The notes beneath the pieces are model-generated. The model worked only from the letters and a program-made list of their open reading frames with translations, searched no databases and had not been told where the DNA came from. This document shows, piece by piece, positions 19,721-29,662 of a stretch of 64,000 nucleotides of DNA. Source of the stretch: Nitrospirales bacterium (lineage in GTDB: Bacteria; Nitrospirota; Nitrospiria; Nitrospirales; UBA8639); the NCBI GenBank assembly GCA_029261355.1, contig JAJDBM010000036.1, positions 124,001-188,000 on the forward strand, in the 5' to 3' direction. The position numbers and the translations under genes are program-made. Every line of letters starts with the position of its first letter. Positions within the stretch are counted from its first letter, which is position 1.

Positions 19721-19916
19721 GCAACTCAGAACTGAGGAGTGGAGCGCACAATACTTATTGAGATTGTATAACAACGAAGTATAAGGAAAAGATCTATATA
19801 GATGGAAGATGGCATAAAAGAATACACATTACTAGAATTGCCTCACTCATTAATTCGTCACTAATAAAGAGGCTCAAGGATACGTGAGGATACATACACA
19901 ATATTTGAATACGAGT
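19721..19916. other. intergenic region
   Basis: Nothing recognised in these 196 AT-rich bases between the remnant and the YdcF-like gene. Confidence 0.35.
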
Positions 19917-20654
19917 TCAAATATCTCCTCGAAAATAATAGGCTAACCATCCAGAAAGTTCATAAAAAATGATTTTATTGGCTCTCGCTCCTCCGTGACT
20001 AGGCAAAAAAGTTTTCAACTTTATTTTTGGAGAGATTCGATTCACGGAAAAGGTATCAGGGTATAGACCCTGCTTATGAAAGGCATCAAGAGCTCGACGC
20101 ATATGTATCTCTGAAGTGATGAGCAAAAATCGCTTAGGGGGAACACCTGTGAAATATGACTGAAACTTTTCAGCTTCATCCCGAGAACTATTGACTTCTC
20201 CGTATACCACAAATCGTTCAGATTCGACTCCTTGACTGAGTACTACATTTCGTACAACCTCAGTCTCACTAAAACTTCCTACAGACAAGTCACCAAAATA
20301 TAATTGCTTCACCATCTGTGACTGTAAGAGATGAATGCCTGCAAAAATTCTTTCCTTGTTCTGATTCAAGGCAACATATTCCACCCCAGGATATTGGGCT
20401 CTTTTTGATCGGTACCAAGTATGATCCACCACACCAGATGAAACTACCGCAATTTCGTAAGGAATAGAAAAATCTTTGCTATCCTCAATATTCCAAACAC
20501 GGTTAACCAAATTGTAAGTAAGAGGGGTGCTAATCAGATAGAAAAAGACAATGATAAGGATAAGACTCTTTTTGTGGACCCTTCGAAAAAGTAGAAATAT
20601 GAAAGATAAAGCAAACGCATAAATGAAGGGATTAATGAAATACTCTTTAATCAT
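19917..20654 (-). CDS. YdcF/ElyC/SanA-type (DUF218) membrane-anchored protein
   Basis: Two N-terminal hydrophobic segments (about residues 7-22 and 29-50) precede a DUF218-like domain. The recognisable family features are SSRDEAEKF, the LLITSEIHMRRALDAFHKQG segment (Ser/His/Arg, usual for YdcF/SanA) and alternating alpha/beta layout. The usual Leu-Gly-Gly motif at the domain start is replaced by VVSSGVVDHTW. The family is implicated in envelope biogenesis and lipid-carrier metabolism, but the reaction is not established. It lies 23 bases downstream of the GT-C-like gene on the same strand. Confidence 0.75.
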   Translation of the reverse strand: MIKEYFINPFIYAFALSFIFLLFRRVHKKSLILIIVFFYLISTPLTYNLVNRVWNIEDSKDFSIPYEIAVVSSGVVDHTWYRSKRAQYPGVEYVALNQNKERIFAGIHLLQSQMVKQLYFGDLSVGSFSETEVVRNVVLSQGVESERFVVYGEVNSSRDEAEKFQSYFTGVPPKRFLLITSEIHMRRALDAFHKQGLYPDTFSVNRISPKIKLKTFLPSHGGARANKIIFYELSGWLAYYFRGDI

Positions 20655-20677
20655 CTACTCCATTCCATTCAGACTCT

Positions 20678-22096
20678 TTAAGTTGCAGAATTCTTTCTTA
20701 TCCGTTCCAACATAAGTCCAAAAATATGAGCCCCTCCAAACGCAATGAGTAGCATGTAAAATCCATATCGAAATCTCAATAATGTTCCCACATTAGGATA
20801 TGCGACAGTAAACACCAGTATGCCAACAAAAGAAAAACCGATAATAATCCACATCATCGGATTTCTTCGTGAAGAAATTCCCCAGGCTAAACTTCCTAAC
20901 AGAAGTCCATAAAACACGACGGTGGTAACCCCCATGATCTTTCTCGCCATGGTCATCGATGGAGTACTGCCTTCTTCAAACCACAAATGTGGCATTGGAC
21001 TAAGAATTCCTACAACCAAAGCCCGTGGAATATATACTAGGAAGTCACTTGCTGAATTCAGAAACACTTTTTCATCGACTAGAGTCCTACCCCCTGCAGC
21101 TATGGCCATATGCCTCACATAAGAAATTTGATGCAATTTCAATTGAACTTTCTCAGGAATCCAGTCATCAACTTCCCATAAAATCTCTAATTCCTCCTCT
21201 CCACGTCCTACGGCTCCTATTCCCTTCTTATTTCGAAAGTCTCTCACTGTCAATTGTGACGAAGGAAGCTCTACAATGACTGGAACATTTGTAGGTATAT
21301 TCAGCTTTATCAGACCTACCTGAAACAAAATTAACCCAATGGCAAAAGGAAGAAAAACCCCTGCATACACTTTCATTCCATCCAAGGAATTTCGCCTTAC
21401 CCAGTAAAAAATACTCTCAATACCTATTACCAGTAAAGCTGAAAAAAGAAGAACTTGGACCCAATAAGGACGACTAAACATCACGAGGCTACTGCCGGCC
21501 ATCCCACAAATTAGGCCAATGGAAAATGTCAATTTGTTACCTGACAACAACCCTTTCCATAATTGAATAAGACAAACTAACACCATGAAATTACCTAGAA
21601 TAAACATTCCGTCACGATGAATTTGTGCAACCCATTCCATAGCCGCGGGATTGAGAACAAACAACGCACTACCTAGCATAGCGGGCCACCATGAAAAAAA
21701 GTGGAGCAAGAGCCATAAAACCAAGCACCCACTCATAGCATGGATAAGAGCATTAAACGGAAGCATAGTGTAGGGTTTTGAATCCCAGAGCGTATAAAAA
21801 ATTGCGGAAATCCCGACATGAGCATAGGTTTGAGGACGAAACTCCCATGCACCCCACCCTTTTTCATGAATTTCTTTAGCCAAGTCTTTGGACATTTCAT
21901 TGAAATGGGCAGAATCAAGAGAAATGAGGCCATCACCACGATCAAATTTCGGCAGGACCTCAGGAACAATATATGTTTGAATTATTAGACTGGCGCTCAA
22001 AGAGTAGACAAAGAAAATTACCCCTAAAAGACTAATCCTCTTTGTTTCACCTAATGATTGCAGATTGTAGAACGAATTTACGATAAAGTTTGTCAT
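20678..22096 (-). CDS. multispanning membrane protein, GT-C-like (ArnT/PMT-type) candidate
   Basis: A 472-residue protein with about ten hydrophobic segments. After the first membrane segment an acidic motif appears (DSAHFNEMSKDL), as expected for the first loop of GT-C glycosyltransferases. FVLNPAAMEWVAQIHRDG resembles the second-loop region seen in this superfamily. A hydrophilic loop spans about residues 270-330. GT-C enzymes transfer sugars from polyprenyl-phosphate donors on the periplasmic side. Assignment is by topology and motif placement only. It forms a pair with the DUF218 gene. Confidence 0.6.
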   Translation of the reverse strand: MTNFIVNSFYNLQSLGETKRISLLGVIFFVYSLSASLIIQTYIVPEVLPKFDRGDGLISLDSAHFNEMSKDLAKEIHEKGWGAWEFRPQTYAHVGISAIFYTLWDSKPYTMLPFNALIHAMSGCLVLWLLLHFFSWWPAMLGSALFVLNPAAMEWVAQIHRDGMFILGNFMVLVCLIQLWKGLLSGNKLTFSIGLICGMAGSSLVMFSRPYWVQVLLFSALLVIGIESIFYWVRRNSLDGMKVYAGVFLPFAIGLILFQVGLIKLNIPTNVPVIVELPSSQLTVRDFRNKKGIGAVGRGEEELEILWEVDDWIPEKVQLKLHQISYVRHMAIAAGGRTLVDEKVFLNSASDFLVYIPRALVVGILSPMPHLWFEEGSTPSMTMARKIMGVTTVVFYGLLLGSLAWGISSRRNPMMWIIIGFSFVGILVFTVAYPNVGTLLRFRYGFYMLLIAFGGAHIFGLMLERIRKNSAT

Positions 22097-22249
22097 ACAT
22101 TTTCATCCTTGAAAATGAGTGTTAGTTCATCTTTGCATAACGACCTATATTGGGTTGCCATGTATGTTTATGAGGGGAAGTTATTACAGAACTTCCTCTT
22201 TTTCTTAATAAGATTAGCCCAAATACATCAAGCATCTACCTCCTGTGCT

Positions 22250-23065
22250 TTACAGTCTATCTCGAAAAAAAACAAACTCATTACATCCGTGACGTCTTCC
22301 GCAAGTCTTTATTTTCACTAACCGAAAACCATGCGCATCAAACACTCGAATCACTTCATCTGGTTTGGCCACCTCAAATGGCAACCCTCCTAACCAGTCC
22401 AGCATATCCCTCCATAAATCCATCCCTCTTGGTAGTGGACCACGCCTTTGAACGAATCGAACAAATCGGCGTAAATAATACAAATATGGTGCATGGACAA
22501 GAATCATGAGTATTTCCCCAAACCAGTTTGCATTATAGATATTTTTGACCTGCAGCCAATAACGTGAAACTATTCCTTGATCATTGTAAATGGCGATAAA
22601 TACGTGACCCTGAAGATTAACAAGATTGAGAATATTTTCAAGGGCTCTCCACAAGGCCCCAGTATGATGAAGTACTCCCCAGCTATACACAATGTCGACC
22701 GGATCGAAAGATTTGAGAAATTCCGAGTCTAGAACATCACCTTGCTGGACTCTCCAAGCTTGATCATTAGGGAAATATTGCTCCCGAACAGTCTTCGTAC
22801 AGACAACCGATTCAACATCAAAATCGAACGACTGAACTGAAGCACCTAACATCCGTGCAGCCAATGAAAATAAGCCACTCCCGGATCCAATATCTAGAAA
22901 TTGTTTCTCATGTAAATCCTGAAGTTCCAGCATTGTTTGTAGTGATTGTTTTGCGTCAATGATTCTTTCTTCGTCTAGAAGAGCAATAAATTTCGTCCAA
23001 TTACGTCCAAATTGAAACCGCACCGCCTCTTCGCCAACTGAAATTTTAGAAATAGTCATGTTCAT
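22250..23065 (-). CDS. class I SAM-dependent methyltransferase
   Basis: Motif I is FLDIGSGSGLFSLAA at about residue 56, the acidic residue after strand 2 is in SFDFD, and VDIVYSWGVLHHTG is the motif-II/III region. Length is 271. The C-terminal part (YWLQVKNIYNANW and a terminal Cys-rich CGRRHGCNEFVF) is a form often seen in surface-glycan clusters. It probably methylates a sugar or lipid-linked intermediate. The acceptor is not deducible. The adjacent genes are a GT-C-like protein and a GT4 enzyme. Confidence 0.85.
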   Translation of the reverse strand: MNMTISKISVGEEAVRFQFGRNWTKFIALLDEERIIDAKQSLQTMLELQDLHEKQFLDIGSGSGLFSLAARMLGASVQSFDFDVESVVCTKTVREQYFPNDQAWRVQQGDVLDSEFLKSFDPVDIVYSWGVLHHTGALWRALENILNLVNLQGHVFIAIYNDQGIVSRYWLQVKNIYNANWFGEILMILVHAPYLYYLRRFVRFVQRRGPLPRGMDLWRDMLDWLGGLPFEVAKPDEVIRVFDAHGFRLVKIKTCGRRHGCNEFVFFRDRL

Positions 23066-23175
23066 TCTTATTAACTGATCCAGTCGTGTTACCGCATAGA
23101 TACAAACACTACAAAAAAATTTGACTTTAAGAACATATCGAAAAAATGAGGTCTATCAGTCTTCCCTCCTTCAGA

Positions 23176-24336
23176 TCAATTAACCTCCTGAAGTAACTCT
23201 GCATATAACTCTTCATACTCCGCCACACACGATTCAACTGAATACAATTGTTGCACTCTTTGCCGCCCAGCCGCCCCCATCGACATCCGTTTCTCTTGAT
23301 CATTTGCAAGGTTCAATATCGCCACTCCAAGTTTTTCCGGACAATTGGGGGGCACGATAATTCCCGTTTCTCCATCCACAACTGCCTCTGCATTCCCTCC
23401 AACATCCGTCACCACCATAGGTAATCCAGTGGCCATCCCTTCTAAAAGACTATTGGAAAATCCCTCTTGGTGGGAACACAACACCCCAACATCTGCACTC
23501 ACTAGTAATTCCGGAATCTGCTCTCTTTGCTCTCCTAAAAATCGAACGTTCGAAAAAATTCCAAGTTCCTGAGCCATTGCTTCAAGATGCGGCTGAAGAC
23601 GAAGAGGTTTGCCAACACAAAGTAACTGCCAGGAAGTCGTAAAGGCCGTATGGATTTCCCCCAATGCTGAAAGTAAATCTTCATGACCTTTATAGGGAAT
23701 AAGATTTGCGACCACAATCAAAACAAAGGCGTTAGGATCTACTTCCATTGTTTTGCGAAATGTCCTTCGCGAAAGGTGATTTTGATACTTGCTGACATCA
23801 ACCCCATTGTAAACAAGTCGTAATTGACTTTTCCTCACCCCTTCCTCAACTAACTGGCACAATACGGCGTTAGAGTTGGCTAGGATTCGATGCATCCAGC
23901 CATGTAAGTAACATTCAATTTGAGACAGCAGAAAGTATTTTTTCTGATATATATTCAAACTACGACGACTCATGATACGAATAGGCACACCAGTTAACAC
24001 GCCACTAATTCCACCAATTAGATAGGACAAGGGCAAATAACAATGAACAATATCTGGGCGTTCTCGCCAAAGAAACCATAACAGCGCCATTGATGATCGC
24101 AGCACTCGTATCGTCGTACGGATTTGACCGGCAGATTTAAAAGACTCACTTTGTGAAGGTGTGATAACTTTAACGCCCTTTGCCTTTATTTCAGTAGCGA
24201 GTGTTCCAGCATGGGTCAACGTAAAGATATTGACTTCAAAACGACTACGATCAAGCCGTGGCGCGATCTCAACAATATGTCCCTCTGCTCCACCAATATC
24301 CAGACTGCCAATGATATAGACTATTTTAGTTTTCAT
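23176..24336 (-). CDS. GT4-type glycosyltransferase
   Basis: Retaining GT-B glycosyltransferase. The N-terminus IVYIIGSLDIGGAEGHIVEI is the glycine-rich acceptor-side loop. The C-terminal donor domain has VANLIPYKGHEDLLSAL, GVLCSHQEGFSNSLLEGMA (EX7E motif) and VTDVGGNAE. Length of 386 is typical. It follows the orphan gene at 24349 by 12 bases and is likely cotranscribed with it. Donor and acceptor unknown. Confidence 0.9.
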   Translation of the reverse strand: MKTKIVYIIGSLDIGGAEGHIVEIAPRLDRSRFEVNIFTLTHAGTLATEIKAKGVKVITPSQSESFKSAGQIRTTIRVLRSSMALLWFLWRERPDIVHCYLPLSYLIGGISGVLTGVPIRIMSRRSLNIYQKKYFLLSQIECYLHGWMHRILANSNAVLCQLVEEGVRKSQLRLVYNGVDVSKYQNHLSRRTFRKTMEVDPNAFVLIVVANLIPYKGHEDLLSALGEIHTAFTTSWQLLCVGKPLRLQPHLEAMAQELGIFSNVRFLGEQREQIPELLVSADVGVLCSHQEGFSNSLLEGMATGLPMVVTDVGGNAEAVVDGETGIIVPPNCPEKLGVAILNLANDQEKRMSMGAAGRQRVQQLYSVESCVAEYEELYAELLQEVN

Positions 24337-24348
24337 TGAGAGAAAAGA

Positions 24349-25425
24349 TTACGTTTTAAGAGATGCCAAAAAGTGATCGCAGAACGCGACTGCCCCCGTT
24401 CCGCACCTCAAATAATTCATATAATTTTCTTGACCTTGATTCGCAATATTGATTCGTGTACCTCGATTATGCAGCAAGGAATCCAAGCGTTCCTCCAAAT
24501 CAAACAAATTCCAATCGAAAGTCACCAAGGTTTCTTCCTCACGAAACAAATCAGGCCATGTTTCCAAATGATTCATCGTCGGTTTTAATAAGAGACCACC
24601 AGTCAAAAAGACTTCGAAATCCTTCAGAGTAATTTCACCTAACCCAAAAGGAGAAATGACAATTTTGCTATCTTGTAATTCTTTGAAGTACCGTCGCCGA
24701 AACAGCTTATCGGTAGATATTCGACCACCCATTTGGTCACGAATACGGCACCGCTGCCAGGCCACTGACTCACGAGGATACTGAACCCCAAAACGACAGG
24801 AAAGATCAGTAGGTCGATCTCGACTAGGCAAAGCACTGACAAAGGGAAATTGTAAGAAACCTGACCAAGGAAAACTTTGAAACATCATCATACGCAGTGG
24901 CCCATACAGGGAATAGTCTGCAAGTCCAGAATTCCAGGACAATCCAAGTTTCACTAAATCAGTCTCATCTAAGATGGGTCTCGACCATACAGGATCAGCA
25001 TCCTTCACTGAAGCATGTTCAAAATAATGGTGAGTATACGGACGATTGCCATACATCGGCTTGAGATATTGCTTTCGATTCTTTAATAGCTGACTCTTCC
25101 TATAGCCATCGACAACAGGGAGAACCTGGCTCAGCAACCAACCTGTACTGTCACCAGTATCAAAAAACAATATCGTAGGGCCAGCATCACGAAATTTTGA
25201 AATTTCATCCAATGTCTTGTTTTCATTATCTCCCCAACTAAACTTGTAAAACTTGCTCTCGATGATGAGCACATCGCAATTAGTTAAATCTTGCGTAACG
25301 GTTGTAAATAAACGCCAGGTAACCCCATATGCGAGAAGATCTTGTCGATACTTTATGAGAGGAAACAAGAATGCGCGTCCATTGGGAGAATCAAAACCTT
25401 TAGTCAGTACATGAACTTGAACCAT
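24349..25425 (-). CDS. putative glycosyltransferase-like protein, family uncertain
   Basis: A 358-residue soluble protein with no strongly recognised signature. The C-terminal half (ISPFGLGEITLKDFEVFLTG followed by a Trp-Asp-rich segment and YMNYLRCGTGAV) resembles the donor-site half of CgeB/exostosin-like GT-B proteins, where a Gly/Glu pair contacts the nucleotide sugar. The N-terminal half contains VLIIESKFYKFSWG and an ILFFDTGDSTG strand-loop, compatible with a Rossmann-like domain. It lies between two GT4 genes on the same strand, supporting a glycan role. Confidence 0.5.
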   Translation of the reverse strand: MVQVHVLTKGFDSPNGRAFLFPLIKYRQDLLAYGVTWRLFTTVTQDLTNCDVLIIESKFYKFSWGDNENKTLDEISKFRDAGPTILFFDTGDSTGWLLSQVLPVVDGYRKSQLLKNRKQYLKPMYGNRPYTHHYFEHASVKDADPVWSRPILDETDLVKLGLSWNSGLADYSLYGPLRMMMFQSFPWSGFLQFPFVSALPSRDRPTDLSCRFGVQYPRESVAWQRCRIRDQMGGRISTDKLFRRRYFKELQDSKIVISPFGLGEITLKDFEVFLTGGLLLKPTMNHLETWPDLFREEETLVTFDWNLFDLEERLDSLLHNRGTRINIANQGQENYMNYLRCGTGAVAFCDHFLASLKT

Positions 25426-25514
25426 TTCGCAAAAAAAGTTGATGAAAAAAGAACGACGTAGATCTCGCTATCACTTATTCAAATTTAAATGTGATGAAGT
25501 GAAATAATGTCGAG

Positions 25515-26777
25515 TTAAAAGACCCTGTCTAAATCACAACTTTCTGTAGCCAAAAAGTCATTGGTGTAGTTCCCGATGTTCCCTCTGTATACATCAAGAT
25601 AACAATCCACCACTGTATCCCAGGAAAAGTCCTGTGCTCGGACTTGTGATCGACTAGCTAAATCCTTGCGCAGCTCCGGTTCGTGAATGACCAGGATCAT
25701 CGCTTCAGCTAAGGCATCTGTATCTCCAGCGGGCACGACTAATCCATCTCTACCGTTTCGGACCATATCCCGACAACCAGGTCCATCTGTTGTGATAATT
25801 GGAAGGCCCGCAGCCATCGCCTCCGCAAGCACAACACCAAAGGTTTCAATAAGCGAGGGGAACACAAAAACGTCTGCAGCTAAGTAAAGGTCTACCAGCG
25901 ACTGCACAGGAAGCCGGACATCAGTATAATCGATAGTACCAGTCTGCTCATCGATTTGAATGTAATCTTCCACACCTGCCTGTTTAGCAAGTGGAATGAG
26001 GTCAGAGGTTCCAGGACCTGCAATCACGATACGAAATGGAGCCGAGGTCTCCTGACTGATACGAACCGCTGAATTAATAAGGGCACTAAAGTTCTTCTTA
26101 GGACGATTACGTCCTACTGCTAAAAACATCAACTCGTCGTCACTCAGCCCTAAAGATGCTCGAATTGATGATCGTCGTCGTCGTTCTCCGAATCGTTCAA
26201 GATCGACACCATTCGGAATACGAAGAATACGTTCATCCGTGACACCAATAGCATGATACTCGTCTACGACGGAATCACTAATAGCAACCAGATGATCGGC
26301 CAAGGGTAAGTACTTTCTTATTAATTGATCAATGCGAGGATCAAGTCGAACCCCATATCCGATGGTATTATCACATTGAATATCCTCACCTGCACATCGA
26401 ACCAAATAACGCCTATCTGAATGCCTGCAAGCGAAATGAATAAGAGCCACTCCAATTGGATATCCCATCGTCCCATGCCAAAAATCAAATTTATACTTGA
26501 TCTGAAGATTTCCAAAAAAACGATCTAGTAGATATAGACCAAGCCGTGGCCATAGCCCCATAACCGTAAATATCTTAGGAGGAAATCGCTCAATAACATA
26601 CGGCAACTTCCATTCTTTTTTTCGAAGCAGCTGATTATTCAGATATGGCACAACGACAACTGGCTTGTGTCCACGAACAACAAGCCGTGAGGCAAGATTG
26701 TGGAGACCAACTTCAACACCTCCAAGAAATGGCAAAAAGGACGAGGAGGGTAACGCGATACATAAACTCTTATTCAT
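25515..26777 (-). CDS. GT4-type glycosyltransferase
   Basis: GT-B retaining enzyme. The N-terminal FLPFLGGVEVGLHNLASRL loop, VGRNRPKKNFSALI and the EX7E motif within FPSLIETFGVVLAEAMAAGL are clear. DGPGCRDMVRNGRDGLVVPAGD is the family C-terminal segment. The ATG at 26777 is preferred to a TTG two codons upstream. Length of 420 is normal. Substrates unknown. A basic stretch of four Arg at about residue 205 is unusual but probably surface-exposed. Confidence 0.9.
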   Translation of the reverse strand: MNKSLCIALPSSSFLPFLGGVEVGLHNLASRLVVRGHKPVVVVPYLNNQLLRKKEWKLPYVIERFPPKIFTVMGLWPRLGLYLLDRFFGNLQIKYKFDFWHGTMGYPIGVALIHFACRHSDRRYLVRCAGEDIQCDNTIGYGVRLDPRIDQLIRKYLPLADHLVAISDSVVDEYHAIGVTDERILRIPNGVDLERFGERRRRSSIRASLGLSDDELMFLAVGRNRPKKNFSALINSAVRISQETSAPFRIVIAGPGTSDLIPLAKQAGVEDYIQIDEQTGTIDYTDVRLPVQSLVDLYLAADVFVFPSLIETFGVVLAEAMAAGLPIITTDGPGCRDMVRNGRDGLVVPAGDTDALAEAMILVIHEPELRKDLASRSQVRAQDFSWDTVVDCYLDVYRGNIGNYTNDFLATESCDLDRVF

Positions 26778-27139
26778 AAGCAAAACGGGAATGTTCCTGA
26801 AAGGCGAAAAAATGGCACTGCCTGCTTACGAGGGTGCCTAGACAAACACTTCCGCCCTCCTTGTTTGGCCAAGCCTACTTCTGCATTTATTTGAATACGA
26901 AGAAAAGTCTTTGAAAACCGCTAAAACTTCCCTGACGAAAGAAGAGGTACCTCACACGAATTCAATCAACAGATCAACACGTCGAAAATCCTAACGCAGT
27001 CTGCCTATGAAACAATTTGGGAGAAAAGTTTGAGCATTAGAGTAAATCCCGAAATATTCTACCTAATAAATACACTGCGTTATCAAACATAGCTTGACTA
27101 TACAACGCGCATCACTCTGCATTCAGAATGATGTGTTTC
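26778..27139. other. intergenic region
   Basis: No gene recognised in 362 bases. An imperfect inverted repeat (9 pairs, one mismatch) lies close to 27109-27133, next to the end of the following minus-strand gene. It lacks a T-run on either strand, so it is not called a terminator. Confidence 0.4.
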
Positions 27140-27889
27140 TCATTCTTTAGAACTACTCCGAATTGCATCAACTTTCCGAAGTATGCAAGCTGCAGCTCCA
27201 TAGTAAGCATACGCGATAAACTCATACTTCAAATTCAAACGCGCTACAAGTTCCATGAAAGCTTTATGTTCATGCCTCTGCCATCCTTCAAAATTCAAGT
27301 ATTCGTCAAACAAAATTATTGTTCCTGGAACAAGCAATTTTTCGAAGTTCTGAAAAACAGAAGCAGTTGAGGAATATATGTCGCAATCAATATGAAGCAA
27401 TGCAGCTGTCTCACCGGCATGATCATTGACAAACTTGGGCAAAACATCATTGAACCAACCTTTATGCAATCGGACATTTCCGCTCACGGTTGGCATGGTT
27501 CCCTGGTTTGTCATCTTTCCTGTATACCATTTACTTCCTCCATCATTTCGACTTGGGATAAGACCGTCACACGGCAATCCTTCGAAACTGTCGAATCCAT
27601 GAATATCTCTACTTGTCATTTCAGCAAATATATTAATGGAATGTCCATTGTGCACACCAAACTCAAGCAATAATCCTTCACTAGGAAGTCGTTCAAAAAT
27701 ATACCTATAGAGCCCAACTCGTGTCTCAAAAGGTTCAGCGTAGAGCATGTGTAGTTCGATAAATTCTGCAGATGTTTCGATAGCTCGTTTAAAAAGAAGA
27801 TACTGCAACGTTTTTTTATCCATCCTCAATTCAGGAAAAAAATTCCTACCAACCTTCTTGAAGATGTCAAATATTTTCCGTCTTAACAT
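27140..27889 (-). CDS. TylF/macrocin O-methyltransferase-like SAM enzyme
   Basis: LLEFGVHNGHSINIF is the SAM-binding motif I at about residue 73. FDSFEGLPCDG, the metal-binding LLHIDCDIYSST and LFDEYLNFEGWQRHEHKA are hallmarks of the TylF/MycE group of Mg-dependent sugar O-methyltransferases. Length of 249 is normal. Its ATG lies within the end of the ABC-transporter gene (7-base overlap), so the two are translated together. Likely methylates a hydroxyl on a surface sugar; the target is unknown. Confidence 0.85.
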   Translation of the reverse strand: MLRRKIFDIFKKVGRNFFPELRMDKKTLQYLLFKRAIETSAEFIELHMLYAEPFETRVGLYRYIFERLPSEGLLLEFGVHNGHSINIFAEMTSRDIHGFDSFEGLPCDGLIPSRNDGGSKWYTGKMTNQGTMPTVSGNVRLHKGWFNDVLPKFVNDHAGETAALLHIDCDIYSSTASVFQNFEKLLVPGTIILFDEYLNFEGWQRHEHKAFMELVARLNLKYEFIAYAYYGAAACILRKVDAIRSSSKE

Positions 27890-29649
27890 ACAGCTTCGCC
27901 AATATTCGGAGCTACTTTCATGGTGATTTGGGAATCGGCAATTTCTCGCATTGCTGGTTGATGCGAAATAGCCACAATAGTGACCTTGCCCTTCAGAGAT
28001 TCCAATGTATTTAAGATGATTTTTTCTGATTCCTTATCTACTGATGCAGTCACCTCATCAAGAATAAGAAGTTTGGGTTGTTTCACAAGCGCTCGTGCAA
28101 TAGCAATTCGTTGGCGTTCACCACCTGAAAAGCAACCTCCTCTTTCACCAACCTCTGTATCCATCCCCTGCGGAAGAGTGGCAATGAGATCGTAAATCCC
28201 AACGCTTTTTAAAGCCTGAGTCACAGAGGCCCTATCAACATTGCTATCAAAGCAGGAAACATTCTGAAAGATAGTATCATTAAGTAAAACAGGATCTTGA
28301 GGTACATACCCAATCTCACTTCGCCACGTCGCAAGGTTTATATTTTCCAAGCACACACCGTCAACTAAGATCCGACCGGAGTCAGGAACATAAAATCCGC
28401 ACAGTAGATCCACAATTGTTGTTTTTCCAGAGCCACTGGGACCAAGCAAAATTGAGAACTTCTTGTCTTCAAATTTGAAGTCAACCTGATCCAGGATCAC
28501 GTTCGCGTTATAGGAAAACGAGACCCGGTCAAAGACAATGCTTGTTCGGAGTGGGACTTCAGCATCTCCTAACCATACTTCTTTTCGTTCATTGATATTA
28601 CCCAATGTTAATACAAAGCGAGACAACGCATGCTGCAATGGAACCAGATTTTGATATTTTTTATAAAGAACATTCATGTTGCTGAAAGCTCGAAAAAGTA
28701 TAAGTCCCAAGAACCCCATTTCTGAGAGATCTAAAGCCAATAATTCTTTACCAAATAATAGCCCCAACAATATTACGCCAAGCATGAGAAGCTCTTGACA
28801 TGCCGTTAATAGTCGACTATTTACCACGCGCATTCTTAGAGCTTTAGAAATAGCCTGATTGTGAAATTCAATTGCAGAAAAAAGACTTTGTAAGCATTGC
28901 ATGGCCTTAAAGGCCTTGAATACTGCAGCTGCCTGAGAAATTTCACTTGTTAGACTGCGCTGGTGTTTGTATTGCCCCGTACCAGCTTTGTACACTTTCC
29001 GTATAAATGGCCGAAAAAGTATGTACGAGACTAATCCAAATAGAGAAACCGCAAAAAACGCGGGCCACGAATACATAACACCAAGAAAGAGATACCCCCC
29101 CGACATTACCAAAGCGGTAATCACTTTTTGAAAGGTAGAAAAACTCGATGCCGCGCGCTCTGCCTCGTACCCGACAAAATTCACCAAGAACCCTGTTGGT
29201 TTCTTGATGAAATATCCCCATTGAGACTTTTGCAACGCCTTCGCCGCATTGCTCCGAAAATCACGAGCGATCTGATCTACTGAATAGTCGACGTAAATTC
29301 CAAATATTGTACTCACAAAGGTTCTAACGACTAACAATCCTACAAACACAAATAGAAACCCATAAAAAGAAACTGAAATACCTAAAAACTCAAAAACCTC
29401 ACTCACATTCTCAATGAATGGTAGTTCTTTCAGGCTATCAGGACTCAGTCCTACGGTTAGGAGCGGAAGAATAGCAGCAACACTAAGTCCTTCTACCAAG
29501 CTCAAAAAGAACGTTGCCGTGGCTACAGCCGCAGTCTTTGCTGGATAGGCGGTAGCGAAATATGCACACGTTCCCGCAAACGAATCCTTACCAGAAATTG
29601 TTCTCAGCAGATTTGCTAAGTGTTTTTTCTCTTCCAAATTATGAGGCAT
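27883..29649 (-). CDS. ABC transporter, fused permease/ATPase (MsbA/PglK-like)
   Basis: A half-transporter of 588 residues. The N-terminal permease has about six hydrophobic segments within residues 30-320. The ATPase domain has Walker A GPSGSGKTTI, signature SGGERQRIAIARAL and Walker B LLILDEVTASVD. The architecture and surroundings (glycosyltransferases, TylF methyltransferase) fit a flippase for a lipid-linked oligosaccharide, as in PglK, though lipid A-type export cannot be excluded. No Wzx or Wzm/Wzt is seen, so this is the best export candidate in the window. Overlaps the methyltransferase start by 7 bases. Confidence 0.88.
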   Translation of the reverse strand: MPHNLEEKKHLANLLRTISGKDSFAGTCAYFATAYPAKTAAVATATFFLSLVEGLSVAAILPLLTVGLSPDSLKELPFIENVSEVFEFLGISVSFYGFLFVFVGLLVVRTFVSTIFGIYVDYSVDQIARDFRSNAAKALQKSQWGYFIKKPTGFLVNFVGYEAERAASSFSTFQKVITALVMSGGYLFLGVMYSWPAFFAVSLFGLVSYILFRPFIRKVYKAGTGQYKHQRSLTSEISQAAAVFKAFKAMQCLQSLFSAIEFHNQAISKALRMRVVNSRLLTACQELLMLGVILLGLLFGKELLALDLSEMGFLGLILFRAFSNMNVLYKKYQNLVPLQHALSRFVLTLGNINERKEVWLGDAEVPLRTSIVFDRVSFSYNANVILDQVDFKFEDKKFSILLGPSGSGKTTIVDLLCGFYVPDSGRILVDGVCLENINLATWRSEIGYVPQDPVLLNDTIFQNVSCFDSNVDRASVTQALKSVGIYDLIATLPQGMDTEVGERGGCFSGGERQRIAIARALVKQPKLLILDEVTASVDKESEKIILNTLESLKGKVTIVAISHQPAMREIADSQITMKVAPNIGEAVC

Positions 29650-29662
29650 ATTCTAAGGTTTT

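Noticed and set aside
27109-27133. Inverted repeat after the TylF-like gene
   Set aside because: Mismatch in the stem and no T-run on either strand, so no terminator call.
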